Positions 33,253-45,720 are shown, counted from the stretch's first letter. The stretch: 64,000 nt of DNA from Chrysaora quinquecirrha (GCA_014526335.1 JACTAT010000009.1:2242446-2306445); one strand, 5' to 3'. Program-made: numbers and translations. Notes: generated by a model not told the origin, from the letters alone.

Positions 33253-34394
33253 CAGGGGCGGATCCAGGGGGGTGCGAAGGGTGCTTGAGCACCGGTCAGA
33301 TTTTCTGGCTATTTTGCGCACCATTTTTTCGTTTATTTCTTTATTTTTATTTCAATTCTGTAGATATTAATATTCATACCAATACCCTTATTATTTCTGT
33401 TATGGCTAATGAAACAACATGAAACGAGACTGGCATTGTTTGATTTCTAAACCCAATTAAGATCAATCTCTTCTCACGACAACAAGTAATTCATCAAAAG
33501 AATTTCTGAAATTCTTAAATTATGTTAATGGTCAGTATTTAACGGAATGAGATTTTCCACAGAATTTCTGGGCTGCCCAATCATATGGCGATTTGTAAAT
33601 GTCATCTTCCAATGAAATTGTCTTATTCTCAATTTTCCGAGCACCGGTCAGGTCTTTAAAATATTCTGCTCACCGGTGCTCAGACAGAGATCAGCCAATC
33701 AGAGGCAACTTCACCGGTGCTCAACGTCATCAGAGCACCATTCAGGAAGAAATAGCCAATCAACGAAGAGAGAACAGGGGCACTAAATTCAGGTCACGCG
33801 GAGGCAACGGAGAGGGGAGGCGCTTTCTCAATGTCTTCGTTTATAATTTGATCAGAGAGGTTCGCTGGGAGGAAGTATTTTCAAATAATAATTGTGAATT
33901 GAACTTAGGCAACATACAGTCTTTAGCCCTTGCAGAGCAGGAGAGGAAAAGGGGATGCTTTAATATAAACAAGAATTCTGCCCACTGGTTGGTTTGGGGA
34001 CCTATAACTTCCTATCGGTCCCTGTGAAGGAAACGCCTTAGGCCTTAGGCTTGAAACCTAAGGTAAGTAACAGCATTCTAGTCGCCCTATAGGATGAACT
34101 TATCCATGTTTTACATGGTGATCCTGAAGAAAATATAAATAATGATCTCTTTTGATTGTAAATCGGCAAATTACTACAAATTATGATTATAAAATTGTTA
34201 ATTATTTTCGAGAACATTTACAGCTTAGGAGTTTAGTGGCTTTGGGGTGCTGTATAACCACTCTGTATGTAATAGCTAATAAGGCAAAATAATGGTTGGG
34301 CCTTCAAATTAAGGGCGTGGTCAATTTTTTAGGAGGCCACACCCTTATACCTTATCTTGAAGACCGGTCAGAAAAAATCCTGGATCCGCCCCTG
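33253..34394. mobile_element. Non-autonomous hAT-type element, 1,142 bp
   Basis: Perfect 16-bp terminal inverted repeats (CAGGGGCGGATCCAGG) and an exact 8-bp target duplication GGCTGAAG at 33,245-33,252 and 34,395-34,402. The CAGGG-type terminus and the 8-bp duplication are the hallmarks of hAT elements. The interior encodes no transposase. A frame at 33,599-34,027 is Arg-rich without motifs. Internal 'caccggtgctca' words form inverted repeats. Confidence 0.9.
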
Positions 34395-34584
34395 GGCTGA
34401 AGGTAAACTACAATGTGTTGTGATGACCACCTCCCGGATTTGCGAAACTGCATACGCAGCATTACTTCGTTCACTGTCTGAGTACATAATGTACATTTAT
34501 GTCTTCGATTACACGACAAGCAGCAGATATTTCGTCATGCCAGGAAATATACAGGAGAAAGACTTTTGATTGGACGATTCGTTT

Positions 34585-34979
34585 TGTTAGAAATTTATAT
34601 CGTAACTTACGTGTTTTAATTCTGACTGACTATAAATTCCAGTAAAGTTGTTAGAACTAGGAGATTTTTGAGAGACTTGAGAATAGAACGTCATAAAGTC
34701 GGCCGAGCCGTAGACATTGAGTATTAAGTGATAAGTTAGAGCCGAACTGCTCTTGAGTATTGAAAAGCCAAACTGCTTCTGGACTAGTGATTCACGTTTG
34801 TTATATTCTTGGTATTAGTGTCACTCGTATTTCATTTGCTTTGCTGGTATTCATTGTAATCAAGAAAAGAATTGGGAAAACGTCAAAAGTCGTAAGTTTC
34901 TTGTAGCATTTCTCGTAAGTCTTTATTTTGTCTCAACTCACGCAATATTTTATATCACAGTAAATCGTGTGGTATAACA
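34585..34979 (+). repeat. 5' LTR of gypsy-2 (inferred)
   Basis: A TGTTAGAA...TATAACA segment of 395 bp, directly followed by 'agtggtgcccagtgtgagg' (34,980-34,998), which looks like a tRNA primer-binding site after two spacer bases. No second LTR is available for comparison, so the boundaries rest on TG...CA and the primer-site position. Confidence 0.55.
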
Positions 34980-35270
34980 AGTGGTGCCCAGTGTGAGGAA
35001 CCAGAAAAAAAAGAAGTTTTCTGGAGCATGCATCGAAGTGATAACGTAATCATCTGAACATTGCATCATCCGTTGTACTGTACGTAATTCGAATTAGACT
35101 CTTTCAATACGTCTGGTATTTGCAGCATCTCAGTCACGCGTTATTCTATTTTTGACTATTACACTCACATTCGTGGTGTTGGCTATCTGTTGTTTACGGT
35201 TCATTTTTTTTCTCTTCGTGCTAACAAAAACATCTACCGTTATCAAGCGTTTTAGACTTTAAATAAACTC

Positions 35271-35338
35271 ATGGCAGAATTCGAAGCTACCGTAAATAAT
35301 CTTCAATTAAATACCGTTCAGGCTGCAATAGAGGGTAA
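35271..35338 (+). pseudogene. gypsy-2 gag N-terminal stub
   Basis: The ATG at 35,271 opens a gag frame (MAEFEATVNNLQLNTVQAA) that ends at the gypsy-1 LTR after 23 codons. The frame resumes on the far side at 39,574 ('SSELKSHVVLNQPQTFSEA'), which is a C-terminal part of such gag proteins. Most of the capsid region is therefore absent. Confidence 0.6.
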
Positions 35339-35627
35339 TGTAGCGATGGTAACATTGTTACTATGCACGCCATTCTCTTTTCTTTCGCTTTTCTTTACTG
35401 TTTCCTCCTCGTTAACACTGCACTCTTTATTCGCTTTTCTTTCTCTTAACAACCGTTTTGTTTATCGATTTTGTAAATATAATTTTTAGTTAGAATTTGA
35501 AATATTATGGTGCACACACAAAAATTGAGTTTTCTGAATTGATATTCTATGCAGCGCAAGAGTTTGGTGAGATCGTTTTAATATTCATAGATTTAAATGC
35601 TTAGTATACATGTTTCATATTACTAAA
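35339..35627 (+). repeat. gypsy-1 left LTR
   Basis: Begins TGTAGCGATGG and ends near TTACTAAA. It is the same length (289 bp) as the right copy. The exact 3' boundary could be a few bases earlier. Confidence 0.8.
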
Positions 35628-35806
35628 TTGGTGACCACGTTTATTTGTTGTTCGTTATTTTCATCGCTGTTTTATTCATCATCACACTGTTATATATCTT
35701 GCACTTCAACGTCATACATATCACTAATCGCTAACATGAATGATTCGATTTCAAACACCGAGTCTTTTCAACTTCGTCATCGCCATCAGAAGCTGAAATT
35801 CAAACT

Positions 35807-38800
35807 TTGCGATCACAAATAAACACTCTCGCTAGTATCGTCAAAACGTTGAAATCACACATACAAAATGAACAGCGCAATGAATCATTAGAACAACCTA
35901 ATTCTCAATCAAACTCAAACTGTTGTTGGTATCACGAAAAGTTCAGATCTCAAGCTCGCAAATGCATATCGCCATGTAATTTCGCCAATACTTCTAGCTC
36001 ACAACACACTCAGGAAACATATCACGCTGCCATAGCTTCAAAAAGTCTTCCTGCTTCTCACAATTCAAAACAAAGTCGCCTATTTTATGTAACCGATCGC
36101 TACTCCGGTACAAGATTTTTGGTTGATACAGGCGCTGATGTCAGTGTTCTACCTTGCAAACCTGCTGATAAACGTTCACACAACTCTTCATATCTCGCAC
36201 TTCAAGCTGTAAATAAATCCTCCATTTCGACTTATGGTGAAAAATCAATGACTCTTGATATCGGACTTCGCCGTAATTTTCGATGGATCTTTATAATCGC
36301 TGACATTCCGATTCCTATTCTTGGTGCAGATTTCTTATCGTATTTTTCACTCAAAGTTGATATACGTAATCGCCAACTCACTGACACAACAACCAGTTTA
36401 AACATCCACGGCATACATTGTTCTGACAAATCACCAAGCCCTATGTTTGCCATTCCAGATTTCTCCTCACCTTACAAGGCTCTTCTACAGAAATTTCCGA
36501 CCATATCTCGACCACGTTATGATGAATCTTCTGTCAAACACACCATAACACATCACATACGTACTCGTGGTCCTCCTGTTTTCAGTCGCCCTCGCCGTCT
36601 CGCTCCTGATCGATTAGCAATCGCTAAAAAGGAATTCGATCACATGCTTCAATTAGGCATCATCAGACACTCAGAAAGCAGTTGGTCATCTCCACTTCAC
36701 ATGGTACCCAAGCCTACCCCAGGTGACTGGAGGCCTTGTGGTGATTATCGTGCACTTAACAACGTCACAATTCCTGATCGATACCCTATCCCTCACATTC
36801 AGGATTTCACTGCCTCACTTCATGGTAAAACCATCTTTTCAAAAATCGATTTGGTACGAGCATATCATCAGATTCCAGTCGAACCCAGTGACATTCCAAA
36901 AACTGCCATTACAACTCCATTTGGTTTGTTTGAATTTACTCGAATGCCTTTTGGACTTCGTAACGCTGCTCAAACATTCCAACGTTTTATCAATCAAGTT
37001 CTACAAGGTTTTGATTTTGTCTATGCATACATTGACGACTTACTCATCGCCAGTTCTTCAGAAACAGAACACATTCACCATCTAGAACTGCTTTTCAATC
37101 GTCTTACTGAATATGGCATAGTCATCAACCCCTCAAAATGCACATTTGGTTCATCTTCACTTGAATTTCTTGGCCATCAAATTTCAGCCAATGGAATTTC
37201 TCCTCTTCCAAGCAAAGTTCAAGCTATTCAAGAATTCCCACCACCCAATTCTCTTCGCAAACTTCGAGAATTTCTTGGCCTAGTTAATTTCTACCGCCGT
37301 TTCATACCTCAATGTGCCTTAATCATACAATCACTCACAGATCTACTGTCCACTAAACGCAATAAAGCTACCTTCAAGCTCACAGATGAAGCTCTATCTG
37401 CTTTCAATGCCATCAAATCTGCAATCGCTCAAGTTACACTACTTGCTCATCCATCACCAGATTCTCCATACTGCCTAATGGTAGATGCTTCAAATACTGC
37501 AGTAGGTGCTGTTCTTCAACAAAACATCAATGGCACATGGCAACCTATTTCATTCTTCTCCAAGAGATTACAGCCTGCAGAAGTCAAATACAGCACATTT
37601 GGTCGCGAATTGCTCGCTGTTTATCTTGCCATTCGTCACTTTCGCTATTGTCTCGAAGGTCGCGAATTCTACGTTCTTACAGATCATAAGCCTCTAACGC
37701 ATGCTTTGTCATCTTCTCCTGATCGTCACTCTCCGAGAGAAATTCGTCATCTGGATTTCATATCCCAATTTACGTCCGACATCCGTCATATTCATGGCAA
37801 AGATAATGTCGTGGCTGATGCACTTTCACGCATGCACATCAACTCAATTCAACCTGCATCACCAGTGGATTTCACAGAACTCTCCACAGCTCAACAACAA
37901 GATCCAGATCTACCAAACTTGAAAGCATCATCATCATCACTTCGCTTGAAAGAATTTCCTCTTCCTCACTCTCCTGGAACGATCTTATGCGACATATCCA
38001 CAGACAATCCTCGACCGTATGTTCCTTCTTCTCATAGACGTTTAATCTTCGACAACCTACATTCAATTTCACATCCTGGTATTCGTGCTACACAGAGTCT
38101 AATCACTGAACGATACGTCTGGCCCAGTATTAACAAAGATATACGGAACTGGACACGTAATTGTATTCAATGTCAAAAATCTAAAATTCAACGTCACACT
38201 GTCGCACCTCTTGGCACTTTTTCGACACCTGACGCACGTTTCGATCATATCCACATCGATATTGTTGGCCCACTTCCTCCATCTAATGGCAATCGCTATC
38301 TTTTAACATGCATCGATCGATTCACTCGCTGGCCAGAAGCAATTCCAATCTCTGATATTTCAGCTGAGACTGTTGCTCGCAATTTCATTACTCACTGGAT
38401 TTCTAAATTTGGCATACCATCTACAATCACAACTGATCGTGGCTCTCAATTTGAATCTTCGCTTTTCCAATCCCTCACTGCACTACTTGGTATTAAACGC
38501 ATTCGCACAACATCTTATCATCCCTGCGCTAATGGAATGGTAGAAAGATTTCACCGCACTTTGAAAGCCTCATTGAAAGCCCAGCCAGATTCTACCAAAT
38601 GGTCTGAAACGTTACCACTGATTCTCCTTGCTATCCGCACCACCATTAAAGCTGATCTTAACTGTTCACCTGCACAACTAGTTTATGGCACTACTTTACG
38701 TTTACCTGGTCAATTTTTCACATCATCTAACAACATTGCTAACCTTGATCCAACACTTTATGCTGATCGTCTTCAACAAGCAATGCAACAATTACAACCT

Positions 38801-39175
38801 TTTCCACTTCGAGAGCAATCAACTTCATCCCACATTCCGAAAGACTTGGACAATTGCACTCACGTTTTCGTTCGACACGACGCTGTACGCAAACCATTAC
38901 AAGCACCTTATGATGGTCCATATAAAGTCCTCAAACGCACTCCTAAGCACTTCACTCTCGACATTAAAGGTAAGCACCAAAACATCAGCATTGATCGCAT
39001 TAAAGTTGCACATCTTGATACTGATCTACTTTCGTCCGCCAACCCAGCACAGCCCTTGTCATCACCCATTGCACTGGATACACCTTCTTCACCATCTTCA
39101 CAAGTTCCACGCACTACACGTTCTGGAAGAAGAGTTCGCTTTCCTGACAGATATGGACAGCCATTAACATACTGA
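35807..39175 (+). CDS. pol: gypsy-1 pol polyprotein (protease-RT-RNase H-integrase)
   Basis: An uninterrupted frame of about 1,120 codons. It opens at a non-ATG codon; an ATG at 35,736 lies in another frame. Domains: a gag-remnant motif '[15 protein letters not shown]' (about residues 39-53), aspartic protease '[13 protein letters not shown]' (about 108), reverse transcriptase with '[17 protein letters not shown]' and catalytic 'YAYIDDLL' (about 405), RNase H ('LMVDAS', '[12 protein letters not shown]', 'VLTDHKPL'), integrase zinc site (His-His-Cys-Cys, ending 'CIQCQKSK'), and a catalytic core with Asp ('[10 protein letters not shown]'), Asp ('TTDRGSQFE') and Glu ('[12 protein letters not shown]'). 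It ends with a GPY-like module ('[10 protein letters not shown]'). All expected catalytic residues are visible. Only about 100 bases separate the LTR from the frame, so gag is almost entirely missing. Confidence 0.85.
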   Translation: MRSQINTLASIVKTLKSHIQNEQRNESLEQPNSQSNSNCCWYHEKFRSQARKCISPCNFANTSSSQHTQETYHAAIASKSLPASHNSKQSRLFYVTDRYSGTRFLVDTGADVSVLPCKPADKRSHNSSYLALQAVNKSSISTYGEKSMTLDIGLRRNFRWIFIIADIPIPILGADFLSYFSLKVDIRNRQLTDTTTSLNIHGIHCSDKSPSPMFAIPDFSSPYKALLQKFPTISRPRYDESSVKHTITHHIRTRGPPVFSRPRRLAPDRLAIAKKEFDHMLQLGIIRHSESSWSSPLHMVPKPTPGDWRPCGDYRALNNVTIPDRYPIPHIQDFTASLHGKTIFSKIDLVRAYHQIPVEPSDIPKTAITTPFGLFEFTRMPFGLRNAAQTFQRFINQVLQGFDFVYAYIDDLLIASSSETEHIHHLELLFNRLTEYGIVINPSKCTFGSSSLEFLGHQISANGISPLPSKVQAIQEFPPPNSLRKLREFLGLVNFYRRFIPQCALIIQSLTDLLSTKRNKATFKLTDEALSAFNAIKSAIAQVTLLAHPSPDSPYCLMVDASNTAVGAVLQQNINGTWQPISFFSKRLQPAEVKYSTFGRELLAVYLAIRHFRYCLEGREFYVLTDHKPLTHALSSSPDRHSPREIRHLDFISQFTSDIRHIHGKDNVVADALSRMHINSIQPASPVDFTELSTAQQQDPDLPNLKASSSSLRLKEFPLPHSPGTILCDISTDNPRPYVPSSHRRLIFDNLHSISHPGIRATQSLITERYVWPSINKDIRNWTRNCIQCQKSKIQRHTVAPLGTFSTPDARFDHIHIDIVGPLPPSNGNRYLLTCIDRFTRWPEAIPISDISAETVARNFITHWISKFGIPSTITTDRGSQFESSLFQSLTALLGIKRIRTTSYHPCANGMVERFHRTLKASLKAQPDSTKWSETLPLILLAIRTTIKADLNCSPAQLVYGTTLRLPGQFFTSSNNIANLDPTLYADRLQQAMQQLQPFPLREQSTSSHIPKDLDNCTHVFVRHDAVRKPLQAPYDGPYKVLKRTPKHFTLDIKGKHQNISIDRIKVAHLDTDLLSSANPAQPLSSPIALDTPSSPSSQVPRTTRSGRRVRFPDRYGQPLTY

Positions 39176-39284
39176 TGAACATTTTATTTACATTCTAATG
39201 GACATTAACAATTTTACACATTTTCTTAACATTGTATTTCTTTTCGAATGCTTCACTTCTCTTGCATTCTAGGGGGGGAGCTAA

Positions 39285-39573
39285 TGTAGCGATGGTAACA
39301 TTGTTGCTATGCACGCCATTCTATTTTCTTTCGCTTTTCTTTACTTTTTCCTCCTCGTTAACACTTCACTCTTTATTCGCTTTTCTTTCTCTTAACAACC
39401 GCTTTGTTCATCGATTTTGTAAATAGAATTTTTAGTTAGAATTTGAAATATTATTGTGCACACACAAAAATTGAGTTTTCTGAATTGATATTCTATGCAG
39501 CGCAAGAGTTTGGTGAGATCGTTTTAATATTCATAGATTTAAATGCTTAGTATACATGTTTCATATTACTAAA
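39285..39573 (+). repeat. gypsy-1 right LTR
   Basis: Second LTR copy, TGTAGCGATGG to TTACTAAA, preceded by the polypurine tract. It differs from the left copy by scattered substitutions only. Confidence 0.8.
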
Positions 39574-40246
39574 AAGCATCCTCTGAATTAAAATCACACG
39601 TTGTCCTTAACCAGCCACAAACTTTCTCTGAGGCTGAGAACTTAGCCCGACTTCGAGAGGAAGTTTCTAAATCCACAGGGGCAAGTCCTTCGCAGGCTCC
39701 ACAGTCAAATAGTTTTCAGGATCAAAGAATAAAAGAGTTAGAGGGTCAAGTAAGTCTTTTAATGTCATTGGCTAACACCAAAAAGGAATCGGCCTTGCCA
39801 GTCCAGTCAATGTCTAGCGAGTTCAGGCAAGAGCCTGCCACCTCATCTTATATCCAAACCCTCGTGGCTGCTCAGGGGGAGATTTCGTCAGAATTTTGGA
39901 AATTCCCGTGGCCGTAATTTACGCACAAGAGATGGCCAGCCAATTTGTAATAAATGCTACAAAGTTGGTCATATCGCTAGGAATTGTTTAGAGGGCTACC
40001 AGCCACCACCACGCATGCAGCCCTCGTTTCAGCCACAGACACCACCCTACCAGGGACAAGGAAACACTAGGTATCAAGCTTCTCGAAATTTCCAGCAGCA
40101 AGGTGATGCCTATCAGTTCCAGGGGCAGCGCCCAAATTTTCACGATCAAAGTGCTTTCCCGCCTCAGCAAAATTTAAACGGGCAGGGCCCTCACAATGGG
40201 GAAACTGAGAGCCCAGACAGAACAATTTATACCCGACACCCCATAT
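39574..40246 (+). pseudogene. gag: gypsy-2 gag C-terminal part
   Basis: The frame opens right after the gypsy-1 LTR ('SSELKSHVVLNQPQ', 'RIKELEGQVSLLMSL'), shifts near 39,885, then carries a CCHC knuckle 'CNKCYKVGHIARNC' at about 39,949-39,990. A Gln/Pro-rich tail follows ('PSFQPQTPPYQGQGN'). The knuckle (CX2CX4HX4C) identifies the nucleocapsid part. It is broken and incomplete. Confidence 0.75.
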
Positions 40247-40387
40247 GAACAATCTTTGAACAATGTGAATAGTAGTCCAGATAAGCAATCAAGTGTTAGC
40301 GAACTTCCATGCATCAATTCAGACGAAAATTCAGAATAAAGAAAATTTTCCAACGTTTCTGTTTTTGGAACCGTATTCAATCAAAAA

Positions 40388-43302
40388 GTGAAAATGCTAG
40401 TAGATACTGGTGCTGCTTTCACTGTAATCAGTACGCAATTTTTCGAAGAAGTTTTGAGTCCAACATATGTTTTACAGCCAAACAAAATTATCGACAACAT
40501 TAAAACTGCTGATGGAAGTATAACCCCTGTTAGTGGCTTTGTTTCTCTTAAAGTAAAAATCGGGATTCACGACTATACATGTAGCGCTTCTGTGGTTCCC
40601 AATCTTGCTTATGAAATTGTTCTCGGAAGAGATTTTCTGCATAATTCAAGTGCTGTTATTGACGTAAAAGGACGCTCAGTAACGTTTTCTAATTCAAAAA
40701 AAGTTTTGTTTGTCGATGAAGACAGATCGCCAATTGTTTCAGAGGTTAGAATTTCGCGCACTTTTGTCATTGATTGCGGCAGTGAGGTAATAGTTCCAGC
40801 GTATCTTTCGAATCCAAGTGATATTGTGGATGGCATTATAGAACCAAGTGAAAAGTTATCTGATCGCTATAAGTTGTGTGGGGCTCCAACGTTATCTCGC
40901 CCAAATGAAGATTTTCTATTTTCGTTTCGTATGCTAAATCCATCTGACAGTCCGGTGATTTTGTATAAAGGTACCGCGATTGGTAATTTTACTGAAGTTA
41001 ACTGTGTAAATGATATCGCCTCTTTCGAGCTTCACGATCCAGCTGTATCATCTTTACAACAATCAAATGTTAACTCGGGTAGTTTTTCATCTGTTTTCAA
41101 ATGTTTGCCAAGTCCCAACCTGTCTTCAGAGGAGAACACGAAACTAAACAGCCTCCTTGAAGAATATAGCGATGTCTTTGCTACTTCTAATTTGGATATA
41201 GGTCGTACATCTATCATTCAGCATAAAATTGACACTGGGGATGCCAACCCAATTAAGCAAGCTCCCTATCGTACCTCGCAATCTCAACGGCAGGACATTG
41301 AATTGAAAACCACATTTCGAATTATTAGAACAAGACGTAATCCAAATTTCAACCAGTCCATGGAGTTCGCCAGTAGTTCTTGTTAAAAAGAAGGATGGTA
41401 CAACACGTTTCTGCATAGACTATCGAAAACTTAATGCAGTTACAAAAAAAGATAGCTACCCCTTCCCGAGAATAGATGATGCATTAGACTCGTTAGCTGG
41501 ATCGAAATATTTTTCTACACTTGATCTCCAATCTGGATATCATCAGGTTGCAATGCATCCAGATTCAATGGAAAAAACAGCATTCATTTCGCATGCAGGC
41601 TTGTTTGAGTATAAAGTTATGAGCTTCGGTCTCACTAACGCCCCACCTAGCTTCCAACGTTTAATGACTCGAGTTCTTCATGGTCTAAATTGGAAAATTT
41701 GTTTAGTATATATCGATAACGTCATAATTTTCTCCAAAACATTTGAGGAGCAACTTCCTCGTCTTGCTGCAGTTTTTCAACGTTTTCGCGAAGCAAAGCT
41801 GAAACTAAAACCGTCGAAATGTCATTTTGCGCAGGAATCTGTCAGTTTTCTTGGATTTGTTGTAAACCGGGCTGGTATATTACCAGACCCAACCAAACTC
41901 GATGCAGTGAAGTCGTTTCCGACTCCAAAAACTATTAAAGAAGTACGAAGCTTCTTAGGATTATGTAACTATTACCGCCGTTTTTTTGAGAACTTTGCCA
42001 AGATTGCCTCACCGTTAAATCACCTTACTCGTAAAGATGTTACCTTTGATTGGGATTCAAGCTGTCAGAATGCTTTTACCGCATTAAAAGCTCGCTTATG
42101 TACGCCGCCCATACTTGCGTACCCTGATTTCAGTAAACCCTTTCATCTTTACACTGACGCAAGTCAGTTTGCATTAGGCTACGTTTTAGGACAAAATTTT
42201 GATGGTAAAGAGCACGTCATCGCATACGGTGGCCGTGAGTTGAACCTAGCTGAAACGCGCTATAGTACCATTGATAGAGAAGCGTTAGCCGTTGTCGATG
42301 GCATTAAGCGGTATCAACCGTATTTAATGGGACAAAAATTTTTCGTTCATACCGACCACGGTAGTTTATCATGGTTAGTGAGGGTCAAAGATCCGTCAGG
42401 ACGCTTAGCTCGTTGGGCACTACAGCTTCAGCAGTATAACTTTGAAATTGTTCACCGTCCTGGCACCCAAAACGGTAATGCTGATGCACTCTCTCGCCGT
42501 CTGTATCCCACCACAGACTCTCCTGACCCGCCCCCTGAAGATTTCAGCCCAGTTGCTGTCTTAGAACATCCTTGTCCGTCGGCTCCCACTTTGTATACAC
42601 TGCAGCGTCAGGACTCAGATTTATTCGATATCATTAACTACCTTGAAACGTCTCAGCTGCCGGATCAAGACGCTAAAGCACGTTCCCTATTGCTTTCGAT
42701 CGATTCCTATTACCTAGATGATCAGGGCATATTATGTCATTTGTGGAGTCCAGGAGAACGGCGTGTTAAATCCTTTTGTTCACAAGTTGTCGTTCCAGCT
42801 TCCCTACGACACGACATTCTTGTTGCATGTCACGATCATCTTGGTTCACTAAAAACGTATGAAAAGGCTACGCTATTACTGGCACGGAATGTACAAGGAC
42901 AAAGAGCACAGGTGCCGCTCTTGTATATACTGCGCGATGAAAAAGATTCCCCGGGGCCAAAAGAAAGCACCCCTTATACCCATACCAGTCGAAGGTGCAT
43001 CTGATCGTGTTGCAATGGATATTCTCAGACCGTTACCTGTTACTCATGATGGGAGTCGTTATATTATAGTATTCTCAGACTATTATACTCGTTGGCCTGA
43101 AGCCTACCCCTTGCCATCCGTTGAAGCTTCTCGCATTGCTCAGTTGCTTGTAGACAAAATTCTCGCTCTCCACGGTGCACCTCGCACCCTTTTGTCTGAT
43201 CGCGGACCGAAATTTCTCGCCGCTGTTGTCAAATCCGTATGCGAAATTATGAATACGCGCCGTCTTCACACGACTTCATATCATCCACAGACAGACGGTC
43301 TA
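40388..43302 (+). pseudogene. pol: gypsy-2 pol (protease-RT-RNase H-integrase, broken)
   Basis: Protease 'KMLVDTGAAFTVIS' at about 40,388. A long linker and the RT start follow in the first frame to 41,386, with a frameshift near 41,310. The RT continues with 'FCIDYRKLNAVTKKDSYPFP' and 'FSTLDLQSGYHQVAM'. The catalytic box is YIDN at 41,709-41,720 instead of YIDD. RNase H has 'LYTDASQFALGYVL' and 'YSTIDREALAVVDG'. The integrase zinc site is split by a frameshift near 42,880 ('CRSCIYCAMKK'), and the core has 'AMDIL', 'LLSDRGPKF' and 'SYHPQTDG', then stops at the LINE poly(T). The YIDN change and the frameshifts make it non-functional. Confidence 0.8.
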
Positions 43303-43304
43303 GT

Positions 43305-44500
43305 ATTTTTTTTTTTTTTATATAATTCGACACAATATCCTAGGATACATGGTCTACATTAACAACAGAACAATACAAAAAATAAAATTTAAGCTTAATA
43401 AGCTACTACAATGATTCTAAAACATACAAGAAATTAATTTCTACACCAAATATCGGGATTAACATCCAGGCGTTTGTTATAGATTTCCGTAACAAATTTT
43501 CCGAAGATTTGTAGAAAAATGTTGTCCTCATTTGACATCAAAAAAATATACTTTTGCTCTGACGTTGGAATGTTCATAAAGTTAGGGTAGAGTTCCTGTA
43601 CTTTATTCGAAAATTGTGTACGTTCAATTTCGTACTTTTTGCAATCTAGGAGAAAATGTACTTCATTTTCTACCTTATTTACGCAGAATTTACAAAAACG
43701 TTTATCTCTTTCGATCGGTGGTCTACAATGTCTGCCCTTTTCTATTTCTAGACAATGATCACTTAGTCTTAATTTCGTAAGAATCCTTCTGTACTTCCTG
43801 TTCGTAATAATTTGAAGGTATGGTTCAAAGAAGATTTGGCTTTTATGTGTTTTGTACGTGAGTGCTTTGGAACAATCACAAATGTATGAGTTCCAGAACA
43901 CGTTATAGTTTTGCTTTAAAATAAGTTTGGTATCTTTGTTAGATAGGGAAATAGATTGATCAGGATTTGATCTAGGGATAAATTTATCTAAAAAATGATA
44001 CTATAGAATTACGATTAGTTATAAAGCTCTCATAAGCTAGGGCTAGTGCCACTAAAGAGTCTTGTTCGGCGTAGTGAGAAACATGTTTGATAAAATTGTG
44101 AACTCTACAGTTTATTTCTACACTAAGAGGGAAGCGACCCAGCTCAGCTCGTACTAAAGCATTGGTAGTTGATCTATTAAGTCCAAGAAGGCGTTTAAGA
44201 AATTGTGTATGTGTCTTTTCAATTTCACATTTGTCCCATTCTTTGTTATCAAGGTTAAGGTAGGGTGCCCAAACTTCTGAGCCATAGAGTAGGATTGGAG
44301 ATATTAATGAGTCAAACAGTTTTAGGGCAATTTTAACTGGAAGATCCTTTATTTTACATTTATTATTTAAAGCTAGAAGAGCACGGTTGGCTTTTGCACT
44401 AAGCATATTTAAAGTTTCCTTGAAGTTACAAGCTGCATTAATCGTAATGCCCAGATAAGTGTACTCAGTTACATTTTCTATTGGTATTGGTAGTAGAACG
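43305..44500 (-). mobile_element. 5'-truncated LINE copy, left palindrome arm
   Basis: A minus-strand LINE 3' part with a poly(A) tail (seen as T13 at 43,307-43,319) inserted in gypsy-2 integrase. Coding: 'ENVTEYTYLGITINAACNF', 'LFDSLISPILLYGSEVWAP', 'IEKTHTQFLKRLLG', then 'CKFCVNKVENEVHFLLDC', a Cys/His C-terminal motif common in LINE pol. A frameshift near 43,985 splits it. The right palindrome arm has the same fragment (53,525-54,367) without this frameshift, cut at 'VENE'. The endonuclease and catalytic RT blocks are absent. Confidence 0.8.
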
Positions 44501-44639
44501 TTTCAACGGGACACTTATTAGTGCAGGAGATTAGTGCAGAAATACTGCAGGATTGTGCAAATTGTGATACAAGCACCAAAATTTCGGAAAATGCGAAGTT
44601 TGGTACGCTGAAAAAGATGTGATATAGGCCCAAGTCAGA

Positions 44640-45720
44640 TCTTGCCCCTAAGTTCTATTTTTAGACTGGGGTAATCTGGTCCAGACCCCCAATCGTACAA
44701 TTGGCCATAAACTGAGAACGCCAGGTCATAGAAAGTCACAACTCACCGCATAAACGCAGTTTGATACGCTGAAAAAGATGCGATATAGACCCAAGTCATA
44801 TCTTGCCCCTTAGTTCTATTTTTAGACTGGGGTTCTCTGGTCCAGACCCCAATCGTACAATTGGCCATAAACTTAGAACGCCAGGTCATAGAAAGTCACA
44901 ATTCACCGCATAAACGCAGTTTGATACGCTGAAAAAGATGCGATATAGAACCAAGTCATATCTTGCGCCTTAGTTCTATTTTTAGACTGGAGTACTTTGG
45001 TCCAGACCCCCAATCCTACAATTGGCCATAAACTGAGAACGCCAGGTCATAGAAAGTCACAACTCACCGCATAAACGCAGTTTGATACACTGAAAAAGAT
45101 GCGATATAGACCCAAGTCATATCTTGCCCCTTAGTTCTATTTTTAGACTGGGGTACTCTGGTCCAGACCCCCAATCGTACAATTGGCCATAAACTGAGAA
45201 CGCCAGGTCATGGAAAGTCACAATTCACCACATAAACGCAGTTTGATACGCTGAAAAAGATGCGATATAGAACCAAGTCATATCTTGCGCCTAAGTTCTA
45301 TTTTTAGACTGGAGTACTCTGGTCCAGACCCCCAATCGTACAATTGGCCATAAACTGAGAACGTCAGGTCATAGAAAGTCACAATTCACCACATAAACGC
45401 AGTTTGATACGCTAAAAAAGATCTGATATAGACCCAAGTCATATCTTGCTCCTAAGTTCTATTTTTAGACTGGGGTTCTCTGGTCCAGAACCCTAATCAT
45501 ACCATTTGCCATTAACAGAACAGGCCAGGCCATAGCAAGTCACAATTCACCACATAAACGCAGTTTGATACGCTGAAAAAGATGTGATATAGGCCCAAAA
45601 GTCACAATTCACCGCGAGGCCCAAAAGTCACACTTTACCATGATACATTAAAAAACACGTTATATAGGTCCAAATTATACCTTACCCCTAACTTTTATTT
45701 TTAGACAGCGGTACTCTAGC
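44640..45720. repeat. Forward 161-bp subterminal array of element B
   Basis: The core 'ctatttttagactggggt' starts at 44,655, 44,816, 44,976, 45,137, 45,298 and 45,459 (period 160-161), with a diverged seventh near 45,685. Each unit also has 'tctggtccagaccccc', 'aattggccataaactgagaa', 'cgccaggtcatagaaagtca' and 'cagtttgatacgctgaaaaa'. The stretch from 'ggggt' to 'accccc' can form a short hairpin. Confidence 0.9.

Larger units (their letters stand above)
35339..39573 (+). mobile_element. Ty3/gypsy element gypsy-1, nested in gypsy-2
   Basis: Complete LTR-to-LTR unit of 4.2 kb with a primer-binding-like 'ttggtgaccacg' (35,628) and a polypurine tract 'agggggggag' (39,271-39,280) just before the right LTR. 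The LTRs differ at about 8 of 289 positions by eye (2-3%). No target duplication is visible (left 'gggtaa', right 'aagcat'). Confidence 0.85.
34585..43304 (+). mobile_element. Ty3/gypsy element gypsy-2 (interrupted)
   Basis: Order: 5' LTR, primer-binding-like site, gag start, [gypsy-1 inserted], gag C-terminus with a CCHC knuckle, protease, reverse transcriptase, RNase H and integrase. The integrase is cut at 43,302 by a LINE tail. A further integrase part is found inside the palindrome at 47,442-47,766. No 3' LTR is visible in the window. Coding frames are broken at several points, so it is dead. Confidence 0.8.

Noticed and set aside
33599..34027. 143-codon frame inside the hAT-type element
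   Set aside because: Arg-rich, without any transposase or DNA-binding motif; likely chance within a non-autonomous element.
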